Origin: Xanthomonas bromi
GTDB taxonomy: Bacteria; Pseudomonadota; Gammaproteobacteria; Xanthomonadales; Xanthomonadaceae
Direction: 5' to 3'
Assembly (NCBI RefSeq): GCF_900092025.1
Contig: NZ_FLTX01000009.1
Coordinates: forward strand, 35,847-99,846
DNA length: 64,000 bases
Shown: in pieces, positions 10,607-20,767 of the stretch
How the letters are laid out: each line of letters starts with the position of its first letter
How positions within the stretch are numbered: position 1 is the stretch's first letter
Translations under genes and position numbers: made by a program
The notes under the pieces: model-generated
Seen by the model: only the letters and a program-made list of their open reading frames with translations
Database searches by the model: none
What the model was told of the DNA's origin: nothing

Positions 10607-12547
10607 TTAGATCTGCTCGGCCGGTCCTGCAATGGGCGGCAACGGACGTGGGCTACCCTTGTCGTTGTTGTTGCCACCGTCCTTGTCGGACTTGCCCCAG
10701 CCTGCCGGCGGCGGCGGATCGCGGCCCTCCATGATGGCGTCGATCTGCGGCACGTCGATGGTTTCGTACTGCAGCAACAACTGCGACATCGCATGCAGCT
10801 TGTCCAAGTTGTCGGTGAGGATGGTCTTGGTCTTGCTGTAGGCCTTGTCCAGGATCGAACGCACCACTTCGTCGATCTTGCGCGCGGTTTCGTCCGAGAC
10901 GTTCTTGTGCTGGGTAACCGAACGGCCCAGGAACACCTCGTCCTCTTCCTCGCCATAGGCGACCGGGCCGAGCTCGTCCGACAAGCCCCACTTGGTGACC
11001 ATGTTGCGCGCCATCTTGGTGGCACGCTCGATGTCGTTGGACGCACCGGTGGTGACCTTGTCGCCACCGAAGATCAACTCTTCGGCCACACGGCCACCGT
11101 ACAGCGAGCACAGCTGCGATTCGATCGCCACGCGATTCATCGAATAACGATCGCCTTCCGGCAGATACATCGTCACGCCAAGTGCGCGGCCGCGCGGAAT
11201 GATGGTGACCTTGTAGACCGGGTCATGTTCCGGTACCAGGCGGCCCACGATGGCGTGGCCTGCCTCGTGATACGCGGTCAGCGTCTTTTCGTCCTCGCTC
11301 ATGGCCATCGAACGACGTTCGGCGCCCATCAGGATCTTGTCGCGGGCGCGGTCGAAGTGGTCCATGCGGACTTCCTTCTCGCTGCCACGCGCCGCAAACA
11401 ACGCCGCTTCGTTGCAGAGGTTGGCCAGATCGGCACCCGAGAAACCCGGGGTACCGCGGGCGATCACCATCGGCACCACGTCGTCGGCCAGCGGCAGCTT
11501 GCGCATGTGCACACGCAGGATCTGTTCGCGGCCCTTCACGTCCGGCAGGCCGACCACGACCTGACGGTCGAAACGGCCCGGACGCAGCAGCGCCGGATCC
11601 AGCACGTCAGGCCGGTTGGTCGCCGCGATCACGATCACGCCTTCGCCGCCTTCGAAGCCGTCCATCTCGACCAATAACTGGTTCAAGGTCTGCTCGCGCT
11701 CGTCATGACCGCCGCCCAGGCCAGCACCGCGATGACGGCCCACCGCATCGATTTCGTCGATGAAGATGATGCATGGCGCGTGCTTCTTGGCCTGCTCGAA
11801 CATATCGCGGACGCGGCTCGCGCCAACACCGACGAACATTTCGACAAAGTCCGAACCGGAGATGCTGAAGAACGGCACCTTGGCCTCGCCGGCAATCGCC
11901 TTGGCGAGCAGCGTCTTGCCGGTACCCGGCGGGCCGACCATCAACACGCCGCGCGGAATCTTACCGCCCAGCTTGGTGAACTTGGTCGGGTCGCGCAGGA
12001 AGTCGACCAGCTCGCCCACTTCTTCCTTAGCTTCGTCGCAACCGGCAACGTCGGCAAAGGTAATCTTGACCTGATCTTCGCCCTGCAGCTTGGCGCGCGA
12101 CTTGCCGAAGCTCATCGCACCCTTGGCACCGCCGCCACCGCCCTGCATCTGGCGCATGATGAACAGCCAGAAGCCGATGATCAGGATGACCGGCAGGAAA
12201 TTCAGCACCAACGACCAAAAGCCAGGGCCGGTCGAAGGCTTCTGGCGGGTCATTTCGATGTTCTTGCTGTACAGCACGTCGACCAGCTTGTCGTCGCGCG
12301 GACCATAAACGGTGGCTTCGCTACCGTCGGTGCGCTTGAAGCGGATCGCGTTGACGGCCAGGTTGGTCTCGTCGGTGTAATCCACCGATTTGACGCGCCC
12401 GGAGTCCACTTCCTTCAGAAACTGGGTGTAGGTGATCGAGTCGGGGCCGACACCGCCTGCCATCCGCGGCGAGAAACTCTGGAAGACAACCATCAGCACA
12501 ACTGCGACGACCACCCACAGCAGCAGATTCTTGGTCAAGTCGTTCAT
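10607..12547 (-). CDS. ftsH: FtsH membrane AAA+ zinc metalloprotease
   Basis: ATP-dependent inner-membrane protease that degrades misassembled membrane proteins and regulators such as RpoH and LpxC. 646 residues. Transmembrane segments lie at about 8-23 and 112-130 with a small periplasmic domain between. Walker A GPPGTGKT is at 205-212, Walker B FIDEID at about 262-267, the second region of homology near 307-326, and the zinc motif HEAGH at 427-431. Two in-frame ATGs exist (12553 and 12547). The second is preferred because GGAG lies about 9 nt upstream of it. The gene follows rlmE by 60 bp, a common pairing. Confidence 0.97.
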   Translation of the reverse strand: MNDLTKNLLLWVVVAVVLMVVFQSFSPRMAGGVGPDSITYTQFLKEVDSGRVKSVDYTDETNLAVNAIRFKRTDGSEATVYGPRDDKLVDVLYSKNIEMTRQKPSTGPGFWSLVLNFLPVILIIGFWLFIMRQMQGGGGGAKGAMSFGKSRAKLQGEDQVKITFADVAGCDEAKEEVGELVDFLRDPTKFTKLGGKIPRGVLMVGPPGTGKTLLAKAIAGEAKVPFFSISGSDFVEMFVGVGASRVRDMFEQAKKHAPCIIFIDEIDAVGRHRGAGLGGGHDEREQTLNQLLVEMDGFEGGEGVIVIAATNRPDVLDPALLRPGRFDRQVVVGLPDVKGREQILRVHMRKLPLADDVVPMVIARGTPGFSGADLANLCNEAALFAARGSEKEVRMDHFDRARDKILMGAERRSMAMSEDEKTLTAYHEAGHAIVGRLVPEHDPVYKVTIIPRGRALGVTMYLPEGDRYSMNRVAIESQLCSLYGGRVAEELIFGGDKVTTGASNDIERATKMARNMVTKWGLSDELGPVAYGEEEDEVFLGRSVTQHKNVSDETARKIDEVVRSILDKAYSKTKTILTDNLDKLHAMSQLLLQYETIDVPQIDAIMEGRDPPPPAGWGKSDKDGGNNNDKGSPRPLPPIAGPAEQI

Positions 12548-12607
12548 CCTCATTGGCTCCGGTGCCCTCTACTCTTCGATGCTTGAAATACGGTGGTCAT
12601 TGGCAGC

Positions 12608-13240
12608 TTACTTGATCTGGACACGCTTGCCCTGACCGAGCGCATAAACTTCCGGGGAGCGCTTGCGCGAGGCCGCCGGCTTGCGAATCGTCACCTTCTC
12701 ATAGCGGCGGCGAAGCTCACGAATGTAGTCGTCGGACCCGACACCCTGGAACAGCTTGATCAGGAACGCCCCGCCCGGCTTGAGGTGGGTGTCGGCAAAT
12801 TCCATCGCCAGTTCCGCCAGGTGCATCATCCGCGGTTGGTCGACCGCATCCATACCACTCTTATTGGGGGCCATATCGGACAGAACAAGGTCCACCGGCA
12901 CATCGCCCAACATCGCTTCAAATTGGGATAGGACGGCCTGCTCCCTGAAGTCGCCGTGAAGGAACTCCACGCCCGCCAGGGCCGGCATGTCCAGGATGTC
13001 CAGCGCCACCACCCGGCCACTGTCGCCCATGGACTTGCGCACCTGCTGCGACCAGCCGCCCGGCGCCGCGCCCAGATCGACCACCACCATGCCCGGCTTG
13101 AGCAGGCGGTCGCGTTGCAACAACTCTTCCAGCTTGTAGGCCGCGCGCGAGCGCATGCCCTCGGCCTGGGCCTTCTTCACGTAAGGGTCGGCGAAGTGTT
13201 CCTTGAGCCAGCGCTGGCTGCTTTTACTGCGGGAAGGCAT
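12608..13240 (-). CDS. rlmE: RlmE (FtsJ/RrmJ) 23S rRNA U2552 2'-O-methyltransferase
   Basis: SAM-dependent enzyme that methylates U2552 in the A loop of 23S rRNA late in 50S assembly. 210 residues. The K-D-K-E catalytic tetrad is seen as Lys36 (AYKLEEL), Asp122 (LSDMAPN), Lys162 (LIKLFQG) and Glu197 (SPEVYAL). The SAM motif is VVDLGAAPGGWSQ. Two ATGs lie close together (13246 and 13240); the second gives the common N-terminus MPSRSKSSQRW. Divergent from yhbY with 66 bp between, the usual gamma-proteobacterial layout. Confidence 0.96.
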   Translation of the reverse strand: MPSRSKSSQRWLKEHFADPYVKKAQAEGMRSRAAYKLEELLQRDRLLKPGMVVVDLGAAPGGWSQQVRKSMGDSGRVVALDILDMPALAGVEFLHGDFREQAVLSQFEAMLGDVPVDLVLSDMAPNKSGMDAVDQPRMMHLAELAMEFADTHLKPGGAFLIKLFQGVGSDDYIRELRRRYEKVTIRKPAASRKRSPEVYALGQGKRVQIK

Positions 13241-13306
13241 TGGCAACGGGGGTCAAAACGGGCCGCCATGATACCCTGAACACCCTTTGCTTCCCTTCGA
13301 TCCTGC

Positions 13307-13612
13307 ATGTCCATTGTTCTCACCTCCGCCCAGAACCGTTTCCTGCGCGGCCAGGCCCATGATCTCAAGGCACTGCTGCAGACTGGCGGCAAAGGGGTCA
13401 CGCCGGCGTTTCTGGCCGAACTCGAAGACGTGCTCGAGCGCCACGAACTGATCAAGGTGAAGGTGGCTTCGGAGGATCGTGAGACCCGCGACGCGCTGAT
13501 CGCCGAGCTGGTCGGACAGACCGGAAGCGCCCTGGTGCAACGGATCGGCCACGTCGCCATCCTGTACCGCCCCAGCAAGGAAAAGCGCCAGATCGTGCTG
13601 CCGCGCGGCTGA
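13307..13612 (+). CDS. yhbY: YhbY CRM-domain RNA-binding protein
   Basis: 101 residues, a single CRM domain associated with pre-50S ribosomal particles. Signatures are LTSAQNRFLRGQAHDLKALL at the N-terminus, the Gly-rich loop TGGKGVTP (GxxG-type RNA-binding loop) and VASEDRETRDALIAELVG. Divergent from rlmE, which acts on the same ribosomal subunit. The ATG at 13307 is the family start. Confidence 0.93.
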   Translation: MSIVLTSAQNRFLRGQAHDLKALLQTGGKGVTPAFLAELEDVLERHELIKVKVASEDRETRDALIAELVGQTGSALVQRIGHVAILYRPSKEKRQIVLPRG

Positions 13613-13627
13613 GCCAACGAGTTCGTC

Positions 13628-14002
13628 ATGCCTCTAAGTCAGGAACACCCCGATTACGCCTATGCGCTGCGCGCGGCCGATGGTCGCCATGCCAAGGTGA
13701 ACGACCAGATCCTGCAGCAGAGCTTCATCCTGATGCCGGATGAGTTGGTCGAGCGTTGGCCGGTACACACCCTGGAGCAACTCCAGGTGAGCCATCTGGA
13801 CGCGGTACTGGCGCTCAGCCCGGCTGTGATCTTGCTCGGCACCGGCGAGCGCCAACTATTCCCGAAGACCGACGTGCTGGCCGCCTGCCTGACCCGCGGC
13901 ATCGGCCTGGAAGCAATGACCAACGCCGCCGCCGCGCGCACCTATAACGTGCTGGCCAGCGAAGGCCGTCGGGTCGCGTTGGCGATGGTGTTGCCGGGCT
14001 GA
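13628..14002 (+). CDS. Mth938-like (DUF498) domain protein
   Basis: 124 residues of the Mth938/DUF498 family, which includes the human complex I assembly factor NDUFAF3. The signature core is VLALSPAVILLGTGERQLFP followed by LTRGIGLEAMTNAAAARTYNVLASEGRRVALAMVLPG. No catalytic residues are known; the family is a small alpha/beta fold of unsettled function. It starts 15 bp after yhbY and is probably co-transcribed with it. Convergent with nlpD. Confidence 0.85.
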   Translation: MPLSQEHPDYAYALRAADGRHAKVNDQILQQSFILMPDELVERWPVHTLEQLQVSHLDAVLALSPAVILLGTGERQLFPKTDVLAACLTRGIGLEAMTNAAAARTYNVLASEGRRVALAMVLPG

Positions 14003-14010
14003 TTGGTTGG

Positions 14011-14194
14011 GACGGGATTTGGGAGCCGGGATTGGGGATTCGTAAAAGCGGGCCGCAGATCGCTTTTCCATTCAGCGAAGAACGGGATCGGATCGTGGTG
14101 GCTCGCCGTTACTAAACAGCGAGAACGCGCTTCTCGCGCACGTTCAGCCCAAGTGCTGTTGCGACTCCCGACTCCCGATTCCCCAATCCCGAAC
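14011..14194. repeat. Intergenic inverted-repeat element (GGGATTGGGGA type)
   Basis: The gap between the convergent Mth938-like gene and nlpD is bounded by a perfect 12-bp inverted repeat, CGGGATTGGGGA at 14027-14038 and its complement at 14180-14191. Related words such as GGGATTTGGGAG and repeated GACTCCC units surround both arms. The ~140-bp core between the arms has no recognised gene. This looks like one of the short low-complexity intergenic repeats of xanthomonads; no transposase is present. Confidence 0.6.
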
Positions 14195-14968
14195 TCACTT
14201 CTTCGGCAGATACAGCAGCGGATCCACCGGCTTGCCGTTGTAACGGATCTCGAAGTGCAACATGTCGCGGGAAGCACCGCTGCGGCCCATTTCGGCGATC
14301 TGCTGCCCCGCCTTGACGCTCTGGCCTTCGTTGAGCAACCGCTTGCGGTTGTGCCCATATGCGGACAGCCACTGGTCGTTGTGCTTGATGATGATCAACT
14401 CGCCGTAGCCAACCAGGCCGGCGCCGGAATACACCACCACACCATCGGCGGCGGCGCGCACGGCCTGGCCGCTGGCACCGGCAATATCCACGCCTTGCTT
14501 GGTCGTTTCGCCGGTGACGAAAGTGCCGACCACCACGCCATCGGCGGGCCAGCGCCAGGGAAATCCGCTGCTGACCGGTGCAGCAATCGGCGCCGCCGGA
14601 CGCGGCGGAGCCACGGGGCCGGAGACTGGCGCGCTGGCGCCAGGCTTGCTGCCCCCCCCCGGATACAATTTGAGAGTCTGCCCGGGATAGATGGTGTTCG
14701 GTGAAGACAGCCCGTTCCAGGCCGCCAGATCCGGCGCCGTGATATTGGTGCGGCGCGCGATCGCGTAGAGCGTATCGCCCCGCTGTACGGTCACCGTGGC
14801 ACCCGGGCGCGGCACTGACGGGCGTGGCGCCGCGCTCGGACGCGACGACGCGCCACCGCTCGCCCCAGGCGAACGCACCACGGTGGCGCTGCTGCAGGCG
14901 GTGAGCCCGATGGCGACTGCGAGCAGGACTGCTGTCTTGCGTACCGAATTCATCTGCGTCTTGCTCAT
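14195..14968 (-). CDS. nlpD: NlpD-like LysM/LytM lipoprotein
   Basis: 257-residue outer-membrane lipoprotein that should activate a cell-division amidase (AmiC type). The signal ends in lipobox GLTAC (Cys25). A Ser/Pro/Ala-rich linker follows, then a LysM domain (about 58-102, VQRGDTLYAIARRTN), then a LytM/M23 domain (about 135-253). The first metal motif reads KQGVDIAG, so the usual His is replaced. That marks a non-catalytic activator rather than a peptidase. The ATG at 14968 overlaps the upstream gene stop as ATGA and is preferred over 14953. Last gene of surE-pcm-yqaA-nlpD; no rpoS follows. Confidence 0.92.
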   Translation of the reverse strand: MSKTQMNSVRKTAVLLAVAIGLTACSSATVVRSPGASGGASSRPSAAPRPSVPRPGATVTVQRGDTLYAIARRTNITAPDLAAWNGLSSPNTIYPGQTLKLYPGGGSKPGASAPVSGPVAPPRPAAPIAAPVSSGFPWRWPADGVVVGTFVTGETTKQGVDIAGASGQAVRAAADGVVVYSGAGLVGYGELIIIKHNDQWLSAYGHNRKRLLNEGQSVKAGQQIAEMGRSGASRDMLHFEIRYNGKPVDPLLYLPKK

Positions 14969-15579
14969 CCGTTCGTTGTCTTCCATACCAGCCAGCCGGC
15001 GCCGGCCGCGAGCACTGCCATCGCTACCCAGCCGAGCGGCTCGATCCACCTGTGCAATGCGGCCTCGGCACGCGCGCCGCCCAGACGGATCGCGCCGGCC
15101 ACCAGGTACACGCGCTTGCCGCGGCCCACCAGCATGCTGGCGATAAACGGCAGGATCGGCACGCCAACCACGCCGGAGGCCCAGGTGAAGATCTTCAGCG
15201 GGATCGGAGTGAAACCGACCAGTACCAGCGCCCAGAACGCTTTCCACGGCGACTCGGCCACCAGCGCGCGTAGATTTTCGATCTGCGCCTGGATCTTCAC
15301 ACTCCAGCCCAGCCATTCGATCAGCGGCTGCAACGCGGCAAACGCGAAATGGCCGAGCAGATAACCGACCAGCGCCCCGCAGACCGAGCCGATCAGGCTC
15401 AAGGTGGCAAACCACAGCGAGCGCTTGGGTTCTGCCAGCGACATCGGTGCCAGCATCACTTCCGGCGGTACTGGAAAGATGAAGCCCTCCACGAAGCTGA
15501 GGCCGGTCAGCAGCGCGGGGGCGCGGCGATGGCGCGACCAACGAATGGCCACGTCGTACAACGGCCCGAAAATCTTCAT
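14965..15579 (-). CDS. YqaA/DedA-family membrane protein
   Basis: 204-residue inner-membrane protein of the SNARE-associated/DedA superfamily, YqaA branch. The conserved N-terminal segment is GLSFVEGFIFPVPPEVMLAP; GSVCGALVGYLLG and LVLVGFTPIPLKIFTWASGVVG follow. About four hydrophobic segments are seen, the last being WVAMAVLAAGAGWLVW. DedA proteins are linked to undecaprenyl-phosphate or lipid flipping; the role of the YqaA branch is not settled. It sits between pcm and nlpD and its stop overlaps the nlpD ATG (ATGA). Confidence 0.85.
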   Translation of the reverse strand: MKIFGPLYDVAIRWSRHRRAPALLTGLSFVEGFIFPVPPEVMLAPMSLAEPKRSLWFATLSLIGSVCGALVGYLLGHFAFAALQPLIEWLGWSVKIQAQIENLRALVAESPWKAFWALVLVGFTPIPLKIFTWASGVVGVPILPFIASMLVGRGKRVYLVAGAIRLGGARAEAALHRWIEPLGWVAMAVLAAGAGWLVWKTTNG

Positions 15580-15597
15580 CGAGAAACTCTCATGGAT

Positions 15598-16278
15598 TCA
15601 ATCCAGCATGCCCGACAACAGCGGCACGAACGTGACCGGCGCCAGAACCTGGTGGTCGATCGCGCCATCGGCCCCGCGGGTGAGTTGCACCAACGACTGC
15701 GAGGACGCGCCACCGACCGGGGCGACCAGGCGTCCGCCGACCGCGAGCTGATCGACCAGTGCGTCCACCAACGCAGGCGCGGCCGCGGTCACCACGATGG
15801 CGTCGTACGGGCCATGCTCGGGCCAGCCGATACGGCCGTCGTCGTGCTTGCTGCGCACGTTCATGCCCAGATGGCGGAAGCGTTTGCGCGCCTGCCGCAG
15901 CAGGTCGCCGATACGCTCGACGGTGTACACCTCCAGCCCCAGCGCGGCCAGGATGGCGCCCTGATAGCCCGAACCGGTACCCACTTCGAGCACCTTGGTC
16001 GGCGCTACCTGCAGCACTGCCTCGGTCATGCGTGCGACCACCCACGGCTGCGAGATGGTCTGGCCGTGACCGATTGGCAGCGCGGTGTCTTCGTAGGCGC
16101 GCGAGGCCAGCGCTTCATCGATGAACAGATGGCGCGGCACGGTGCGCATTGCATTGAGCGTTGCTTCGTCCTGGATGCCGGCTTCGCGCAGGCGCTCGAC
16201 CAGACGGTCGCGCACGCGCTGCGAGGTCATGCCGATGCCGACCGATTCCGGTTGCAACATGCGCAGCCTCGGTGTCAT
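15598..16278 (-). CDS. pcm: Protein-L-isoaspartate O-methyltransferase
   Basis: Repairs isoaspartyl residues in aged proteins using SAM. 226 codons give about 225 residues. Signatures are [36 protein letters not shown] and the SAM-binding [19 protein letters not shown]. The ATG at 16278 overlaps the surE stop (ATGA), which fixes the start in preference to 16317. Second gene of the surE-pcm pair, a stress-survival pairing conserved across proteobacteria. Confidence 0.95.
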   Translation of the reverse strand: MTPRLRMLQPESVGIGMTSQRVRDRLVERLREAGIQDEATLNAMRTVPRHLFIDEALASRAYEDTALPIGHGQTISQPWVVARMTEAVLQVAPTKVLEVGTGSGYQGAILAALGLEVYTVERIGDLLRQARKRFRHLGMNVRSKHDDGRIGWPEHGPYDAIVVTAAAPALVDALVDQLAVGGRLVAPVGGASSQSLVQLTRGADGAIDHQVLAPVTFVPLLSGMLD

Positions 16279-17054
16279 GCCGGGCTGTCCAGCGCGGCGG
16301 TCAGCCCGCCGACCCAACCGGCCACCGTCTCCAGCGCCTGGTAGCGGGTGAGATCGACGTGGATCGGGGTGATCGAGATATGCCCGGTCCGCACGGCGTG
16401 GAAATCGGTACCGGCGCCAGCGTCCTGCTCCGGACCGGCCGGGCCGATCCAGTACACGGTGCGGCCGCGTGGGTCGCGCTGCGGCACGCAGGGTTCCGAG
16501 CGATGCCGGTTGCCGAGCCGGGTGACTTCGAAACCGAGCACATCCGACCAGGCCAGATCCGGCACGTTGACGTTGAGGATGGTGTCGGCGGGCAACGGGT
16601 CGGCCTTCAGCCGCGCCACGATTTCCACCGCAGCGCGCGCGGCGGTTTCATAGTGATGCGCTTCGTGGTGGTGCGTGACCAACGACACCGCCACCGCCGG
16701 CAAGCCGAGGAAGCGCCCCTCCATCGCAGCGGACACGGTGCCCGAATAGATCACGTCGTCGCCCAGATTGGCCGAGTTGTTGATGCCGGAGACCACGATG
16801 TCGGGGTCGTAATCGAGCATGCCGGTGAGTGCCAGATGCACGCAGTCGGTCGGCGTGCCGGCCACCGCGCAGGTCTGCGCGTCGATGCGGCGGGTGCGGA
16901 TCGGCACATCCAGCGTCAGCGAATTGCTGGCCCCGGAGCGGTCGCGGTCGGGCGCGACCACCATCACTTCATGACCGGCATAGCGCAGCGCCTCGGCCAA
17001 TATCTGGATGCCGGGGGCGTCGACACCGTCGTCGTTGCTAACCAGTACGCGCAT
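16275..17054 (-). CDS. surE: SurE 5'/3'-nucleotidase (survival protein)
   Basis: Metal-dependent nucleoside monophosphatase with polyphosphatase activity. 259 residues. The N-terminus reads [16 protein letters not shown] with the metal-binding Asp8 and Asp9; Ser40 lies in [13 protein letters not shown] and Asn92 in [14 protein letters not shown]. All active-site residues are present. First gene of surE-pcm-yqaA-nlpD, divergent from the Smr-domain gene. Confidence 0.96.
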   Translation of the reverse strand: MRVLVSNDDGVDAPGIQILAEALRYAGHEVMVVAPDRDRSGASNSLTLDVPIRTRRIDAQTCAVAGTPTDCVHLALTGMLDYDPDIVVSGINNSANLGDDVIYSGTVSAAMEGRFLGLPAVAVSLVTHHHEAHHYETAARAAVEIVARLKADPLPADTILNVNVPDLAWSDVLGFEVTRLGNRHRSEPCVPQRDPRGRTVYWIGPAGPEQDAGAGTDFHAVRTGHISITPIHVDLTRYQALETVAGWVGGLTAALDSPA

Positions 17055-17159
17055 GAGACTCCTCGGAAAACCGGGTCATGATACCGGATGCGCCCCGCCC
17101 CTTCGCGCTTGATCTTCGCGTGCGCCTGCGCCTGCGCCTGGACCGGGTACGCTGTGCGC

Positions 17160-17699
17160 ATGTCGCATCCTGAAGACGAAGACGACGGCGCGTTGTTCCG
17201 CGCAGCGATCGGCGCGGTCAAGCCGATTCGTGAGGTCGCGCCACCGGCCAACGCCAAGCCGCGCCCCAAGCCGCGCGCGCGCATGGCCGAGCGCGACGAG
17301 GCGCAAGCGCACACCGAATTTGCACGTCTGTTACGCAACAGCGCGCCGCTGGAAGCCGGCGATATCGCCAGCTATCGGCACGAGAACCTTCCCACGCGCT
17401 TGTTTCAGCGGCTCAAGCGCGGGCAATTTTCGGTGCAGGACGAACTGGATCTGCACGGCGCCACCGCGGCGCAGGCCGAGTCGTTGTTGCGCCAGTTCCT
17501 GCTGGACGCGCATGCGCACGAACATGGTTGCGTGCGCATCATCCACGGCAAGGGCCCGCAGTCCGACACCGGAGCGCCAGTGCTGAAGAACCTGATGGAC
17601 CGGCTGCTGCGTCAACGCAACGATGTGCTGGCGTTTCATTCGGCGCCACCCACGCAGGGCGGCACGGGTGCGCTGTTGGTGTTGCTGGCACGGCGATAG
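17160..17699 (+). CDS. Smr-domain protein
   Basis: 179 residues with a C-terminal Smr (MutS2-type) domain, a putative nicking or RNA-endonuclease fold. The signature DELDLHGATAAQAESLLRQF starts near residue 98 and RIIHGKG follows; GGTGALLVLL closes the domain. The N-terminal half is charged and probably disordered (PRPKPRARMAERDE). Bacterial Smr proteins such as SmrB rescue collided ribosomes, but this copy is not assigned to that subgroup with certainty. ATG at 17160 (MSHPEDEDDG) is preferred to an upstream opening. Divergent from surE. Confidence 0.88.
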   Translation: MSHPEDEDDGALFRAAIGAVKPIREVAPPANAKPRPKPRARMAERDEAQAHTEFARLLRNSAPLEAGDIASYRHENLPTRLFQRLKRGQFSVQDELDLHGATAAQAESLLRQFLLDAHAHEHGCVRIIHGKGPQSDTGAPVLKNLMDRLLRQRNDVLAFHSAPPTQGGTGALLVLLARR

Positions 17700-18084
17700 G
17701 CTGACCGCGGAGGGTGATTGACGCGAAGCGTTGGGGAAGCGATTGCGCGGATCATGCGCACCGCTAACGTCTGTAATGCGCGAGGCACCTCGACGCAAGC
17801 AACGGCTTTACGACACACGGGTGCAATTGATCCGGGTCGGTGTCGCCTCAGCTGCCCGTCGTGGCGAAGAGCATGTAACAAACCTACTGCGCGGCCGCCA
17901 GGCAGGCGCGGTCGGTACTCGGAATCGGCGTGTACCAGTTGAACACTCCGGTTCCTCCGCACCGCCCGCACCCACCTGACGACCGCTCGCGACGTTTTGT
18001 GAGCCGCTGTAAGGGCGCTCCTCCGTAGGTAGCGGAGCGAGACGTCATTGACCCTGCACTGCGCCCGACAGCGGCCGCGCGCAG
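17700..18084. other. Intergenic region between convergent smr and truD genes
   Basis: About 385 bp between the ends of two convergent genes. No convincing gene, terminator with a U-run or repeat family was recognised. Short frames on both strands lack family signals. Confidence 0.5.
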
Positions 18085-19194
18085 TCACGCGTCAGAAGGC
18101 ACATCGGCGTTGAAGCGGCCTGCGTCGGCGACCTCGCCCAATTCCCACAGCAGTGCGGTGGCGTAGCAGCCAGGCGGCAATGCGAACGCGAGCTGCAGGG
18201 TCTGCGCCTCCAGCCATCGGTACTCCAGGCCTTGCGGGCGCAAGCGCAGCGCGCGGCGCTCCTGCTTCAAACCCGCTGCTTCCAGGCCTTGGCGCAGCGC
18301 TTCGGATTGCGGGTCGGACAATGCATCCTGCTCCACCGCCGCGGCCTGATCGGTCGAGCGCAACGCTCCCGCGCCCCACAACGGGCCACTGGGATGGATA
18401 TCGAAACGCGCCAGGCGCTCGGCCAGCACCTCGCTCCACGGCTCCGGGCCGAAGACGCTGCGCGAGCCATCCAGCATCCACGCCTCGCCCTCCAGCGCGC
18501 TATCCCAACTGCCCTGCGCCACACGTGCGCTGAGCACGCGATTGAACAAGGCCGAGCGCGCCGCCGACAGCAGCATCGAGCGCTGATCGTTGCGCAGCCG
18601 CCGCTTCGATGTGGGCACCGGCAGCAAGGTTCCGTCGACGGCTTGCACATGACCAAACATCGCCAAAGCAGCCGCCACGTTGCCGCCATCGCGACCAAAG
18701 CGTTGTTCGCCGAACCAATTGGGGATGCCGCGCGCAGCAATCGCCTGTAATCGTTGCTCGATCGCATCGCGCTCGCCCTGCACCTGACGCAGTGTGAGCA
18801 CGAAGCGATTGCCGTGCAGCGCACCGCGTTGCAGCTTGCGGTTGTGCCAGGTGCTGTCGACTACCTGCATCTGCGCATCATCCAGCGCGGCCATATCCGG
18901 CGCGATGCGCTTGGGCAGATGCACGCTGAAACGCTGGGTGGTCACCGCATGGCGATCTTTCAGACCCGCATAGCTGACCCCCATTTCGGCGATGCCGGCC
19001 CAGTGCGCGAGCTTCTTGGCGATATAGGCGGTGTTCTGACCACGCTTGCGCACGGTGAGCAACAGATGCTCGCCTTCGCCAGAAGGCTCGAATGCCGGAA
19101 GTTCGTCGACCTGAAAGTCGTCCGGCGTGCTGCGCATGGCCGAATGCAGCACAGCCGCGCCATACGCGCGTGGAAGAACAGAGATCTCGCTCAT
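18085..19194 (-). CDS. truD: TruD tRNA pseudouridine-13 synthase
   Basis: Converts U13 of tRNA-Glu to pseudouridine. 369 residues. The catalytic Asp80 is in the diagnostic [29 protein letters not shown] lies at the N-terminus and [17 protein letters not shown] in the insertion region. The ATG at 19194 ([12 protein letters not shown]) begins the family sequence; the frame runs open far upstream but that part is non-coding. Last gene of the eno-ftsB-ispD-ispF-truD set, 119 bp after ispF. Confidence 0.94.
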   Translation of the reverse strand: MSEISVLPRAYGAAVLHSAMRSTPDDFQVDELPAFEPSGEGEHLLLTVRKRGQNTAYIAKKLAHWAGIAEMGVSYAGLKDRHAVTTQRFSVHLPKRIAPDMAALDDAQMQVVDSTWHNRKLQRGALHGNRFVLTLRQVQGERDAIEQRLQAIAARGIPNWFGEQRFGRDGGNVAAALAMFGHVQAVDGTLLPVPTSKRRLRNDQRSMLLSAARSALFNRVLSARVAQGSWDSALEGEAWMLDGSRSVFGPEPWSEVLAERLARFDIHPSGPLWGAGALRSTDQAAAVEQDALSDPQSEALRQGLEAAGLKQERRALRLRPQGLEYRWLEAQTLQLAFALPPGCYATALLWELGEVADAGRFNADVPSDA

Positions 19195-19313
19195 GCTGTG
19201 GTTTGCCTTCGCATCAGAGGTGGCGCGCTGCGTGCCGCTTCGCTCGGCGCGTTGATGGCGTCTGGCAGCATCGGCGCTGCCCCGGCGCCCAGCGCTGCGT
19301 GTGTCGCGATAAA

Positions 19314-19805
19314 TTATGTAGCGATCCTGCCCAGCAACACCGCGGCCTGTGCGGCAATGCCTTCGCCGCGGCCGGTGAAGCCCAATTGCTCGCTGGTAGT
19401 GGCCTTGACGCTGACCGCATCGAGTTCGATCGCCAACAGGCCGGCGATGCGTTCGCGCATGGCCACCGCATGCGGACCCACCTTGGGACGTTCGCAGATC
19501 ACGGTGATGTCGGCATTGCCGACGCGCCAACCGCGCTCGCGCAGCAAGCCGTCGCAATGCTGCAGAAACTGCGCGCTGTCGGCATCCTTCCAGCCTTCGT
19601 CGGATGGTGGGAAATGCCGACCGATATCGCCCAACGCCAGCGCACCCAACATCGCATCGCACAGTGCGTGCAACACCACATCGCCATCGCTATGCGCGAG
19701 CACGCCATGGCTGTGCGCCACGCGCACGCCGCCAAGCATAACATGGTCGCCAGGGCCGAACGCATGCACGTCGTAGCCTTGGCCGATTCGGAAATTGAAG
19801 GACAT
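19314..19805 (-). CDS. ispF: 2-C-methyl-D-erythritol 2,4-cyclodiphosphate synthase
   Basis: MEP isoprenoid pathway enzyme, homotrimeric and zinc-dependent. 163 residues. [13 protein letters not shown] gives the metal-binding Asp and His at the N-terminus, and [25 protein letters not shown] the third ligand and phosphate site. [18 protein letters not shown] closes the active site. The ATG at 19805 ([14 protein letters not shown]) is preferred over an upstream opening at 19946. It follows ispD after 158 bp. Confidence 0.96.
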   Translation of the reverse strand: MSFNFRIGQGYDVHAFGPGDHVMLGGVRVAHSHGVLAHSDGDVVLHALCDAMLGALALGDIGRHFPPSDEGWKDADSAQFLQHCDGLLRERGWRVGNADITVICERPKVGPHAVAMRERIAGLLAIELDAVSVKATTSEQLGFTGRGEGIAAQAAVLLGRIAT

Positions 19806-19963
19806 GGAGACCCCGTGGTTATTAAAAGCAGCCAACACAACATAGCGCGCGGTGGTCGAGTGAGCGTGGACGGCGCGCAGTGACCGCGGTGGACGGTTGG
19901 TACAGACCGCACCGAGCAACGGCCGCGCCCACTGGCGGCTGCGCAATTGTCTTTCTAGCCGCT

Positions 19964-20767
19964 TTAAGTGGAGTCGTTGCCGTGGCTGGCCGTGGCGGGC
20001 TGCGCTGCAGCGTCGCGCGCGTTGGCCGGCGCATCGACGACCTGCGCCTCCAGCGAATCGGCATCGATCGTCATGCCGCGGCGTGCCACTTCGAATTCGA
20101 ACCGCGCCAGATCCGCAGGCGTGGTCACCTTGAAGTTGTCTTCGGCGCCTTCCACCAGCAATGGGCGCAGCCCCATCCGCTCCATCGCCATCGCTTCATC
20201 GGTGACGTCCACACCGGCTGCCGATGCCTCGGTGAGTCCGCGGATCAGCTGATGGCGACGAAACAACTGCGGGGTGAGTGCACGCCATAGACGTTCGCGT
20301 GGTTCGGTACGGTCGATGCCGCCATCGTCACCGGCACGCTTGAGCGTGTCGCGCACCGGTGCGGCCAGGATCGCACCGACCGGATCGCCGCGGCCGATTT
20401 CCAGCAGGCGGTCCAGATCGGCCAGGGCCAGATTCGGCCGCGCGGCATCGTGTACCAGCACGAAATCGTCGGCACGCACGCTCTCCGGGAGAGCCAGCAA
20501 GCCGGCCAGCACCGACGCTGCACGGGTGGCACCGCCCACGCAGGTCAAGACGGGCTTGGAGTGCACTGCCGTCCAGCCCGGCCAGTCGGCATCCTCCGGT
20601 GCAATCGCCACCAGAATGCCGGCGACCGCGTGATGCGCGGCCAGCGCGGCCAAGGTATAAGCCATCAGCGGTTGGCCCGCTGCCGGCAGATATTGCTTGG
20701 GAAGCGCGCCACCGAATCGCGTGCCGCGCCCTGCGGCCGCCACGATGGTCCAGATCGAGCCGGTCAT
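19964..20767 (-). CDS. ispD: 2-C-methyl-D-erythritol 4-phosphate cytidylyltransferase
   Basis: MEP pathway enzyme using CTP to make CDP-methylerythritol. 267 residues. The nucleotide-binding N-terminus is [29 protein letters not shown] and [10 protein letters not shown] are substrate-site segments. The C-terminal tail beyond residue ~230 is an Ala-rich extension not found in E. coli IspD. The ATG overlaps the ftsB stop (ATGA), implying coupling. Neighbour of ispF in the same pathway. Confidence 0.95.
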   Translation of the reverse strand: MTGSIWTIVAAAGRGTRFGGALPKQYLPAAGQPLMAYTLAALAAHHAVAGILVAIAPEDADWPGWTAVHSKPVLTCVGGATRAASVLAGLLALPESVRADDFVLVHDAARPNLALADLDRLLEIGRGDPVGAILAAPVRDTLKRAGDDGGIDRTEPRERLWRALTPQLFRRHQLIRGLTEASAAGVDVTDEAMAMERMGLRPLLVEGAEDNFKVTTPADLARFEFEVARRGMTIDADSLEAQVVDAPANARDAAAQPATASHGNDST

